This document shows, piece after piece, positions 44,262-54,924 of a DNA stretch of 64,000 nt. Position 1 is the first letter of the stretch. Each line of letters starts with the position of its first letter. A program made the translations under genes and the position numbers. The DNA is from Lathyrus oleraceus (taxonomy: Eukaryota; Streptophyta; Magnoliopsida; Fabales; Fabaceae), in contig NC_066583.1 in the NCBI RefSeq assembly GCF_024323335.1, positions 364,765,877 through 364,829,876 of the forward strand, written 5' to 3'. The notes under the pieces are model-generated. The model searched no databases. It was not told where the DNA came from and was given only the letters and a program-made list of their open reading frames with translations.

Positions 44262-45603
44262 CTACTCTTCATCTTTATCCTCACCCCCAACTTCAGGGTT
44301 ACTGACAATAGCACGATCTTCCTAGATCGAATCATCAATGGAAGAGGACCCAACTTTTTCCATATCCACAAGATGACCATTGACCACAACTTTGAAGAAG
44401 TCCATCTCGGACAAGTCAAGATTGGGATAGAGACATAAGGCTTGAGCCTTTTCCCTATCAAAGGCAACATCGCTTGCGTCAAGGACGTCAATTTGAGTTT
44501 TCTACAAAGAGGTTTGTAATTGAACATTTGAATCTTGAAGTGACTTCATTTTCTCGAACTGTTTGTTAATAATGGATTTCAACTCTTGGTCCATAGTCTC
44601 TGATTTCTCCCTCCTAGTTTTCTCCTCCGGTAATTTCTTCTCCAGGTCGGATAGTCTAACTGCTTGCGTTTTCTTTTGCTCCTTCGGCTGATTGATCTCT
44701 TGGTTCAGTTTTATCTCATTCTTTTCGGAATCATCCTCGGCTTCAACCAACCCACAGGTTAAAACAGCGCATCTCATCAGATAAGAATGTATGTTTGGGT
44801 TAGTTTCTAGAGTTCTATGGTCTTTACCTTGTTCACGTCTTCCGTGGCATTTATATAATCGTAAAGGAACTCCGGTCCGTCAAAATTGTAGCTCCATAAA
44901 TTGAATTCATTGGATGATCTAGTTTGGTCACTCTCACCGGTCTCGCACATCAAAGATGAAATTTCCCAATTGGCCCTACAGACTTCGTCACTCATCAAAG
45001 TTTTCATCTTCTTTGGAGAACTCAGACGAAAGCTTTTTGACGGCGAAAGAGTCGAAGGATGAGACTCTGAGACATTGGGAATTGCTTTGTTTGGGATTAC
45101 CTTTCTTTTCTTCAGTAACCGGGCTTCCAAGTCGGACAAGTTCGATTTAGCAACATTTTGGTTGACTCCTCTCCTTGCCCTGGACTTCCAACATCAGATT
45201 TTTTTGTTCCTTCATAGATATGACAGTCATTTTTCCTGAAGACAAAGTGAGAAAAGAAGTTAGCGGAATGCAGGATGGTATCCCAAACGGTACACAAAGC
45301 AAATAAATAATCATTACTCAAGAAAGAGAGAATTTTTTCTTCGGGTAGAGATAATAGATCTCGAACCTTCATCATACGGAAGGAATTTAAGATCGCAAAG
45401 GATCTAACATCTTGGTCGTTTAATTTGTCAAAATCAAACTCGGATATCGAAAGAGGATTCTCGATCCAATAGATGGGAAAACAATAAGACACGTCTAGCG
45501 CATATATTACTTGAGGATATCTCGGTCCACACCTAATTCGAAGAAGTCGGTCTTTGAAACCTTTATAGTTGGTGGTGTAAGCTTAGAGAAAACTCTTACC
45601 GGA
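44262..45603 (-). pseudogene. Tat-3 antisense ORF, 3' part
   Basis: Extra ORFs in antisense upstream of the 3' LTR are known from Tat-lineage elements. This part continues the product split by Athila-4. It begins near the junction (YKGFKDRLLRI), continues with YWIENPLSISEFDFDKLNDQ, then a charged, probably coiled-coil region (44777-44502), and stops with TAG at 44262-44264. Several stops and frame changes occur, including near 45497, 44500 and 44320. The family is the one annotated as putative gypsy-type transposon protein; its function is unknown. Confidence 0.7.
45599..45603. repeat. Target duplication CCGGA, left of Athila-4
   Basis: CCGGA precedes the LTR; CCGGG follows at 59092-59096. 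One base differs. Confidence 0.75.
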
Positions 45604-47344
45604 TGATCGCGACTTTATGAGTCTATTGGGGTATTAACTGCAAGTGCACAGTCTAATCGCGTAGTTTTAAAAGATATCGATCCCACAGGGACTTAATGAA
45701 TCGATATACCATTTTTCTAAGGTTACTTCATAAAGCTAAGGCGGATGATACTTTGTTGATTAGGGGGAAAAGTAAAACTAAAATTGGATCTAGATTAAAT
45801 ATCAAATAACGCGGATATCGGTATGTAGTTCGTCGTAATTAGGGAATCAAATCTTCGTTGGTTTCTTAGTTTTAAAAGCCTTTTCTCAAACTCTCGCTCT
45901 GTTGAATAGACTATGATTTTACCTTAACGTACGCTCTCACTATTTAGTTAAAACTAAAATCACTTTTTTGAAAACAATAGAATCTATAGAAACTCTTTTT
46001 ATTAAAATACTAACCGTTTAAACACCCTCGTCTCAAACTCTCGCTCTGTTGACTTAGATTATATGATTAAACTTAAATGCTTAACTCTCGTCCTCACATT
46101 TAACCCTTAAAAATACTTTTTGAAAATGATTAGAATTTAATTAACTCTAAAAATTGCTTTCGCCCTGATTTAAAGTTAATGTCCAATTTACACTGTCCAG
46201 TTAAAAGCTCAAACTGTCGTTCTATTGATTTTAACTTCTTTATGTCTTTTACTCTCGTACAAAAACTTTGGTATTAACTCTGTAAATTGAGACCATAAAA
46301 AGAGTGACTATATTTTTAAATAAATTTAAACCGACTCAGTTTTGATTCCTTTATTCCGCTTACTTTACATACCGATATCTAAGTTTATTTAGTCGGACAT
46401 GCTAAACAAGCCTAAACAATAATTATGCTTAAATACAGCCATATCAGACAAACAGTATAGATAAACAGCAGTACAGAGCATATATAAATTAAAACAATAA
46501 ATTAATGAACCTGTAAAATTAATAGAAATCTTGGTTGTTCTCTAACTTCAATGCTTGAACACTCCACCACAAACCGGTTGGATTTGTTCTTCACAATCTT
46601 CGATCAGACAGAAAAATAAAACGAAGGAATAAAATACTATGATCTAACGTAAGGTTAGATCCAGCAAAAGTTACACAATAGTTTCCGATGTAGAAACTAT
46701 TGTGAGAAAATTAATTGAATGCCTAAAAATTAAGCTAACAAAGAAAAAGAAGTAAAAATGCTAAGGTAATAAACTACTGAAGAAAATATGGAATGCTGAT
46801 AAAAATATAATGCTGTAAAAATAATGCACGGCGTGGAAATCTGGAAAAAGGAGAGAGAGCTTCAGGGCACCACTTAAGATCTATTTATATTAATCCATCA
46901 TGTAACCGTTTCCCAAAAATTCCTTCAGTAGATTTCCTCGTGTGTCAACGAGTCAAGCGAAGAAAAAGGGCGAACGTGCTTCTGTTACGCGTCAAAGCCA
47001 AAAAAAATAGGAATGGGGTGTGACGTTTGTCACACCCTGTGTTACGCTCGTAACACAAAGCAGAGGGGCGTGACGCTCGTCACGCCTTGTGTGGCGATCG
47101 TCACAGCGCTTCAGCGCTTCTCCTTTGTAGTTGTGGGCTGGGCTTTAGTGGAATGCTTCTTTTTGGAGAATCCTCTTTTTGCACCCCTTTTCTTTCCTTT
47201 TCACACATGCTTCAGTTTATGTTACCTGAAATAAATAGAAGGAAAATACCAAGTAATATCGAATAATATAAAATAAATCGAATCAAATAATAATATAATT
47301 TAATTAAATCGAGTTCAAAAATGTGATATTATTTCATGTTATCA
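45604..47344 (-). repeat. Athila-4 3' LTR (1,741 bp)
   Basis: It matches 57319-59091 and lacks 32 bases present there near 57591-57622. It contains the GTGTGACG...CGTCACAC palindrome cluster at 47012-47105. Confidence 0.93.
47012..47105. repeat. GTGACGCTCGTCAC-type palindromes in the Athila-4 LTR
   Basis: Successive near-perfect palindromes GTGTGACGTTTGTCACAC, TGTTACGCTCGTAACA, GGCGTGACGCTCGTCACGCC and GTGGCGATCGTCAC lie within 95 bases. The copy at 58763-58852 differs at two bases, both of which make it more palindromic. Confidence 0.9.
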
Positions 47345-48364
47345 AACTCCCCCATACTTAGACTTTTGCTTGTCCTCAAGCAAGATACAATGTATAAATC
47401 GATTTATAATATTAGCCTGATGAAATTTAAAAACACACATCAATTCGTACCAGGTTGTAAGTAAATCTTGTTTAGGAATAACCTGAGTTTAGTCTTAACA
47501 TCAACGACTACCGTCACAACATCAGATAACCCCACCTTATGCAAACCAGTTTGAGTCATGCTATTATAGCTAGTCTAGTTCTTTTACTCTTATTTCACCC
47601 GTTTTCATTCTAGCGAAATCACATTAAGCCCTTTATCGTTTCGCGCACATAGTGGAGTAACCGGTTAGTGATTTTTATCCCCTTTTAGCTAGAAGCTCTG
47701 ATACATAAGTTGGATAACTTCGTTATTTAGTCCATTGCAAATTGCGGGGGATCGGACCGTAGTCCGCCCTACCAAGTTCAGCACCAGATACCTGCTGAAC
47801 CAACTCATAATGGATCTTTCATATTATGCTTTTGTAGGGTCCGCAACCTTTGGATTAAATGATCTGGTAAGGATCACCTAACTTAATTAGTGCATTTCCT
47901 TATATATTTTTTTTATGTTGTTTTGGGAATCATTCACTTATATTCATCGGCTCTCCACGTAGTTTGCTATTAAGATGGTGCCGACTTCTCGTATAAACTA
48001 CTCGGGGTTACTATAAGACTAAAAGTGCAAGGAATTGGTATAATAGGTACTTATCCTGATCTAACATGTTGAGGTTTTTAGAGCGTTGAGGTGGTAATAA
48101 TTTTGTCTTGATTTCACTCAAGTTTTATAAAATGAGCAACCTTTATACTTATCGAGTGTGTTAAGTGTTAAATTTTTTTGTTATGGCTCAAGAAAATTGA
48201 GGGGAAAAGATAATAAAAATTTTCACACTAGGGACTCGACTTGAAATAAATATATTATATATTTTTTATTTTATTTTTTTTATAAAAGGGAAATAACAAT
48301 GAAAGGGAAAATAACATACTTGAAAGAGGAATGTTGGAAGAGAAATAATCGTAACGGAAACAAA

Positions 48365-48412
48365 GTTCCCCCCCCCCCCCCACACACTTAAATGAAACAT
48401 TGTCCCCAATGT
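48365..48412 (-). promoter_or_regulatory. Athila-4 G-run motif
   Basis: On the minus strand ACATTGGGGACAATG is followed by GTGTG and fourteen G (48368-48381). It corresponds to 24028-24068 of AthA. The rest of 47357-48454 is A/T-rich and shows no gene. Confidence 0.55.
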
Positions 48413-48454
48413 TTTAAAGAAAAGCGAAAAGAAAGGAAAAATAAATAAATATGC

Positions 48455-49753
48455 TCAATTCTGCCTGCGTCCTCTTCTTCTCGGACCCGGTGAGCGTTGA
48501 CGTACTTCCAAGTCATCAAACCTGTTGAGCAAGTCAGTGAACCGCTGGTCGGTTATTGCATTCCTCGCTTCCTGTTGATGATGGATATGGCGCATCAGTT
48601 GCATCACTTCGTTATTCTGCGCATGCATGGCATCAATAGCATCCATGATGTCATCATTAGTTGATGGCCTTCTTCTTCGACGACGTCGGGAGGATTGACC
48701 AGCCACAGTATCGGAAGGATTAAGCGGGGCTGATTATTGTTCAGGACCCTGATCACCTTGCTCCATTTCCTCAAACTCGTCCTGGAGCGGGTTTGCTTGT
48801 GTAGGCTCGGTAGGTTCGGGAGCATTCAGATCGTAGATGAATCGGTCGGGGTTGGTGACATCTGTGAGGGCAATGTTGGGCAAAACAACGCTTGGGACTT
48901 CTTGGTTATTCACCATAAGATAATACCTTCCGCCTACCCTATTTTTGATTAAGCGGCTGGAGCGACAATAGCTTATATCCATAAATAGGGGTGGCAGAGA
49001 TTGCAAATTTTGAAGTCGGTCCCCTAGATTCAGACCAAGTGCTATGGAGGTTATTAATCCTCCAATCACAAAAGGTTGGCGGCCTCTAGCACATAGGGTG
49101 CGGATATGGTGAAATAAGAAAGAGGCGGCGTTTACCTTTGTATCCATTTCAAAGACGCGGTGGAGGAAGAATAGTTCCTTCGCGTTGACTTTGCTGTTGT
49201 TGGGTCGACCAAAAATGGTGTTCTGCAGAATACGGATAAAATACCGGATAGTGGGGTTATGTATGTGTGAAGCAAGTAGTACATCCCAATTATTGGTTTC
49301 CACACCGGATATTTTTCTAAAGAGGTCGAAGGCGTTTATGTGCCACTGTGAGTTCGGAGGGATTCTTGGGTGGACTTGGCCTCCTACAGGGAACTGTAGC
49401 ATGGCACTCAACTGATCCTGGGATAGTGAGTACTCGGTGTTGAACATGCGGAAAGTTGCGGTACCGGTTAAGTACTCGTCTTCACCGGTTGGAGTGGTGT
49501 ATGAATAAGAACTTAAAAATTCTAAGGTGAGTGATGGGTATGTAGGGTGATTTTGTGTGCAAAGAAAGGTTAAATCAGAAAGCTGAAGCATTCATTGCAC
49601 ACCTTGAAGTAATCCTAATTCTTGTAAACAATTTAAATCAGGATACCTGGTAGATACGACACCTCGTTGTTGGAACCGGTCGAACTGCTCCCGTTGATAA
49701 TTATCATCTTCAGATCGGAAGATAATATTTCCAAATTGTTGGTTCTCCGCCAT
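48455..49753 (-). pseudogene. Athila-4 extra ORF, copy 2 (ATHILA domain)
   Basis: The frame starts at ATG 49753 (MAENQQFGNIIFRSEDDNY) and would be 432 codons. It has a TGA at codon 54 (49592-49594) and a TAA at codon 340 (48734-48736). The middle carries the ATHILA ORF1-type domain: LTLEFLSSYSYTT, FRMFNTEYSLSQDQLSAML, HIHNPTIRYFIRILQNTIFG, GGLITSIALGLNLGD. The C-terminus is an arginine run (RRRRRRR) and a helix ending in RRGRRQN. Placement after pol is where Athila elements keep an extra, env-like-position ORF. No transmembrane segment was seen. Function unknown. Confidence 0.8.
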
Positions 49754-49997
49754 ATTGATAGGTAGGTTGAAAGAAGGAAAGGGAATGAAAATGTATTTGT
49801 ATAGAATGGTTTGTTGGAATGATGTGGTGTAGGAAGAAAGGTATTGTAGGTATTTATAGGAAAAGTTTGGGAGTTGGGAAGAGGAGTGGGTGAGAGAAAA
49901 ATAAATGTGGATGAATGTGAGTGGAATGGTGTAAAGAGGTGGGTTAATGGGGAAAATAAAAAGGTGGGGGGTTAACGGTCGTGTCCCCAACGGTCAG

Positions 49998-50115
49998 CAA
50001 CGGTTTACGAGCATTCACGTTGTCACGCTCGTGACAGAAGGTGTTACGGACGTCATGGGTTGCGTGGCGACCGTGATGGCTTGTGTGACGCTCGTCACAC
50101 AGGTGCTTGCAACGG
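49998..50115. repeat. Palindrome cluster between the two extra ORFs of Athila-4
   Basis: TGTCACGCTCGTGACA, GTGTGACGCTCGTCACAC and related arms (GGCGACCGTGATGG) resemble the LTR cluster but the surrounding sequence does not align. The rest of 49754-50515 is low-complexity A/T-rich DNA. Confidence 0.75.
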
Positions 50116-50514
50116 TCACTGGCGCTCTGCTTACGTGGGTGCTTCATAAATTGTTTTTATTATTATTATTTTATTTTTTTGTTTATTTTTAGTTTATGTT
50201 TATTTTAATTGCTATTGTAATATTTTTGAATTGCCATGCATGTTATTCTATTACACACCATAGTGTATATATTTTTTTTTTCTCTAATAGACAGTGTAAG
50301 TAGTAGCATAGTATATATCATCATTGGAAATTTTAGGTGATGCATAAATCAAAATAACATTTAATTTAACCAATAATTCCAATAGCTCCATAAAAATGAA
50401 CATAATGTAATATATGAAAATAAAATAAAGCATGCGGAAAATAAATCCTAAAATTAAAAATAATGTCAAACAAAACTATAAATCCTAAGACTAAAACTAG
50501 CTAACTCCAATTCT

Positions 50515-51626
50515 TCTAGCCAATTGTAGGATCTTTCGTTGGAGGGGCAAATGAATTGACACGACGGTTCAACTCGAGAAAATGATTTGTCATAGTGCTC
50601 ATGTATTGCAGAATTTCATGTCCCATCATATTTAACAGGAGAAGGTATTCCATCCAGGTTGTAAAGCCAATTGTTTCGGTCATGGACACTAGTCATCGGA
50701 CTAGGCATTGTGAATAGGTAAACAACTCGGTTATTAATTACTAATTCAAACTCTTCAGGTCCCAGATTTCTGATAAACAAAGTGTTGAAAAGGAAATGTA
50801 TGTTCATAGACTCAATGCCACAAAGAGGGTTCAAAGCAAGCACGGGTTGGCGCAATCCAATAGCATTAGCAATCATAGTTATCAACCCTCCTATTTGAAT
50901 CGGTGCACGGTCATCTTGAATAAGGAGGTCAAAACTCGCCAGCATATAAGTGGCACCATTCACTGGACGGTTCTGGGAAGCACAGAATATTATGAAGAGT
51001 TCATCACGTGATACTGTGGTAATGTTTGATCTCTTTCCAAAAAGAGTGTGTGCTAGGATTTTGTGGAAATAGCGAAAAGTCGGGTTATGTATGTTTCCAG
51101 AGAGAAACTCATGTTCCTCAGGGTCGTCATTTCCCGTTAAACTTCCCCAAAAATGCTCAAGCCCTCTATATTCAAAAAGGTCTTCTTGGCTCATGGTGAA
51201 TGTATCAAAAGAAGTGGGGAACCCTAAAAGGTTAGTGAACTCTTGAATGTTAAACTAATACTCCATATTGAACATCCTGAATTGAATGAAACATCGGTTT
51301 ATTCCTTTTCCATGGTTTGGTAAATAGATCAGGGAGCTAAGGAATTCTAGAGTTAGCCTTCGGTAAGTAACAAATTGTCTGCGAATAGGAGTGGTTTCCC
51401 ACCCTATTTGATTCAGCAGATACATGACACTATCTCTTAGCCCCAGTACGATCATTGCATCTTCATCAGCATAGAAGGTTGGGTGCATCTCTCTCTCAGA
51501 AAGTTCTTCAAATTTTTGTCTCTGAGCTCTCCCTCTGAATTTGATACCCATGCGATCAATATGTCCCATCAAGTTAGAGTTAACTAAAGAAAAGAAAAAC
51601 AAGAGTTTTAGTCTGGATTTGGCCAA
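50515..51626 (-). pseudogene. Athila-4 extra ORF, copy 1 (ATHILA domain)
   Basis: The frame (51626-50616) is open except for a TAG at 51255-51257. It shares the order of motifs with copy 2: LTLEFLSSLIYLP, FIQFRMFNMEY, NIHNPTFRYFHKILAHTLFG, IQIGGLITMIANAIG. After the stop at 50616 a shifted frame still reads a helix (ILQYMSTMTNHFLELNRRVN), so a frame change near 50620 probably shortened it. It lacks the arginine run of copy 2. The two copies are diverged paralogues. Confidence 0.75.
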
Positions 51627-51803
51627 ATGCCGAAAGAAGAAAAGAAGAAAAATTTAATTAAAATAAAGAATACGAAGAATGAAAACTAAATAAAATCAAA
51701 AAGAAGGGAATAATCAAAGAAGAAATAAAAATAAAAATTTATGGGTTGTCTCCCACGAAGCGCTTTGTTTAATGTCGCAAGCTCGACATAAAACTATTAA
51801 ATG

Positions 51804-53920
51804 TTAATCTATAAATTCTGAAGACATTACGTCTAAGTGCAGGACTTGCGAGTCTTCATTGTTCTCAGCATAATGATAATGTTTTAGACGCTGCCCGTTT
51901 ACGATAAATGGTTCAATAGATTTTCCTTTAATTTCTACAGCTCCACTGGGAAAGACATTGGTGATTTGGAAAGGGCCTGACCATCTAGATCGTAGCTTTT
52001 CTGGGAATAACTTAAGTCTAGAGTTAAACAATAGGACTACATCGCCTTGTTTGAAAGTTTTTCTTGATATACGTTTATCATGCCATTTTTTCGTTCTTTC
52101 CTTGTAGATTATGGCATTCTCGTAGGCGTCTTGTCTAAGTCCCTCTAATTCGTTTATATCAAGAATTCGCTTTTCACCGGCGGCCTTATAGTTTAAATTT
52201 AAATTTTTAATAGCCCAATAGGCCTTATGTTCTAATTCTACCGGGAGGTGGCAAGATTTTCCGTAAATAAGCTTAAATGGGGTTGTTCCTATGGGAGTTT
52301 TGTAAGCGGTTCGATAAGCCCATAAAGCTTCAGGTAATTTTGATGACCAGTCTTTTCTTGACGTAGCGACTGTTTTTTCCAATATCTGTTTAATTTCTCT
52401 ATTAGACACTTCCACTTGTCCACTAGTTTGAGGATGGTAAGGTGTTGCTACTCGATGTTTTACACCATACTTAAACAATAATTTTTCGAGTATCCTAGAT
52501 ATGAAATGCGATCCACCGTCACTGAAGACTATTCTTGGGACACCAAATCTTGGAAAGATTATATTTTTAAAGAGTCTAGTTACTACTCATGTGTCGTTTG
52601 TTGGAGAAGCTATAGCCTCAATCCATTTTGATACGTAGTCAACCGCTACGAGTATGTACTTGTTACCGAAAGAAGGTGGGAAAGGTCCCATGAAATCTAT
52701 TCCCCACACATCGAAAATTTCTACTTCCAAAATGCCTTTTTGTGGCATTTCGTCACGTCTAGATATGTTTCCTATGAGTTGACACCTATCGCATTTCTTG
52801 ACCGCGGTATGTACATCCTTCCATACGTTTGGCCAATAAAGACCCGCTTGTAGGATCTTAGAGCAGGTTTTGGATGTACTTGCATGTCCACCATAAGGAG
52901 CGGAATGACAATGTTGGATTATACTTTCTACCTCTTCTTCAGGTATACAGCGACGGAAAATACCATCGGGGCCTTTTTTGAAAAGTAAAGGGTCGTCCCA
53001 ATAATAATGTTTTATGTCATGGGAGAATCGTTTCTTTTGTTGGTATGATAAATCAAGTGGAACCACTCCGGCAGCTAGATAGTTGACGAAATCAGCGTAC
53101 CATGGTGTAACGCATATAGCTAAGGTGGTCTCTACCTGTTCATCAGCTCTATTTTCTTCCAAATTAGCTATAAGTTTATCGTACGAGAAATCATCGTTGA
53201 TCGATGTTCTTTCCGGTTCCAGGTTTTCAAGTCTAGAGAGGTGATCTGCTACTATGTTTTCAGTTCCTTTTTTATCTTTGATTTCCAAATCAAATTCTTG
53301 TAGCAACAAAATCCACCTTATGAGTCTAGGTTTAGCGTCCTTTTTTGTTAAGAGGTACTTAATGGCGGCGTGATCAGTGTAAACGATTATTTTAGCTCCG
53401 ACCAAGTAGGAACGAAATTTATCTAGTGCAAATACTACTGCTAAAAGTTCTTTCTCGGTCGTGGTGTAATTCATTTGCGCTTCATCTAGAGTTCTACTCG
53501 CATAATATATGACGTGAAGTTTTTTATCCTTTCGTTGTCCTAAAACAACGCCTACGGCGTAGTCACTTGCGTCACACATTATTTCGAAAGGTTCATTCCA
53601 ATCCGGGGTCTGCATTATGGGCGCGGAGATCAATGCTTGTTTAAGTGTTTGAAATGCTTCTAAGCATTTATTGTCGAAGATGAATTCAGCATCTTTCATT
53701 AATAGTCCGGTTAAAGGTTTAGTTATTTTAGAGAAATCTTTAATGAATCGTTGGTAAAAACCGGCATGTCCTAAGAAGCTTCGTACTTCTCTCACAGTTT
53801 TCGGAGGTTGAAGGTTTTCGATTACTTCTATTTTGGCTTTGTCTACTTCAATTCCTCTATTTGATATGATGTGTCCTAAAACAATTCCTTCTTGTACCAT
53901 AAAGTGACATTTTCCCAATT
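51804..53920 (-). pseudogene. Athila-4 RNase H and integrase
   Basis: From 53918 the text covers the RT thumb, RNase H ([53 protein letters not shown]) and integrase with [17 protein letters not shown]...CDRCQ as zinc domain. The catalytic parts are [17 protein letters not shown] and [16 protein letters not shown] at 52587-52589 lies between the first two catalytic aspartates. The frame then runs to TAA at 51804-51806, ending in the family-typical [12 protein letters not shown] tail. No chromodomain. Confidence 0.9.
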
Positions 53921-54924
53921 AAGTACTAGGTTTACTTTTACACATCATTCTAGAACTCTTTCTAGGTTTTCAAGGCATTCTTCAAAACTTTGTCCGCATA
54001 CGGAAAAGTCATCCATAAAGACTTCCATGATGTTTTCGAGAAAATCGGCGAATATTGCCATCATGCACCTTTGGAAGGTTGCAGGAGCATTGCACAAGCC
54101 AAACGGCATTCGTCGATAAGCGAAGGTACCAAAAGGACATGTGAACGTTGTTTTTTCTTGGTCATCAGGATGAATTGGTATTTGAAAGAAGCCTGAGTAA
54201 CCGTCTAGATAGCAGAAATGAGAATGCTTGGCTAATCGTTCTAACATCTGGTCTATGAATGGTAAAGGAAAATGATCTTTTCGGGTTGCTTTGTTTAGCT
54301 TTCTATAATCAATGCACATTCTCCATCCCGATTCAATTCGTTTGGTTATAGTTTCTCCTTTTTTATTTTCGATTACGGTTATACCCCCTTTCTTTGGTAC
54401 TACGTGTACAGGGCTAACCCATTTGCTATCAGATATAGGATATATGATACCTGCCTCTAATAACTTCGTTACTTCCTTCTTCACTACCTCACTCAGGATC
54501 GGGTTTAGTCTCCTCTGATGTTCACTAGAAGTTTTACAGTCTTCTTCTAGCATGATGCGGTGCATACAAATAGAAGGACTTATTCCTTTAAGATCGGTGA
54601 TGTTGTATCCTAGTGCGGTTGGATATTTTCTTAAGATATGTAGGAGTTTTCGGTTTCGAGTTTTCCTAGGTCTGTATTGACTATTACGGGTCGTTCAAGT
54701 TCTAAGTCTAGGAATTCATATCTCAGATTTTTGGGAAGTGTTTTCAGGTCGAGGGTTGGTTTCTTAAGGCATTGCGTAGGATCCAATGTTATTGCTAAAC
54801 ATTGATTCAGTTTGTCTCCTACACGACAGTCAGTCAATTCGTCATTTTCTAATTCTGTTTCTTTTATGCATTCATCGATGATATCCATGAAGTAACATGT
54901 GTCTTCTATTGCAGGTGCTTTCAA
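53921..54924 (-). pseudogene. Athila-4 reverse transcriptase
   Basis: The RT domain is in the frame 54611-53945, with WVSPVHVVPKKGG, DGYSGFFQIPIHPDDQEKTT, MPFGLCNAPATFQRCMM and catalytic FMDDFSV. A TGA stands at 53945-53947, then a one-base loss near 53922 shifts the frame. Two further shifts lie near 54945 and 54650, separating RT from protease. Confidence 0.88.

Noticed and set aside
47013..47234. 73-codon ORF in the Athila-4 LTR (also 58760-58981)
   Set aside because: Its first half is the palindrome cluster and it is present only because both LTRs are alike.
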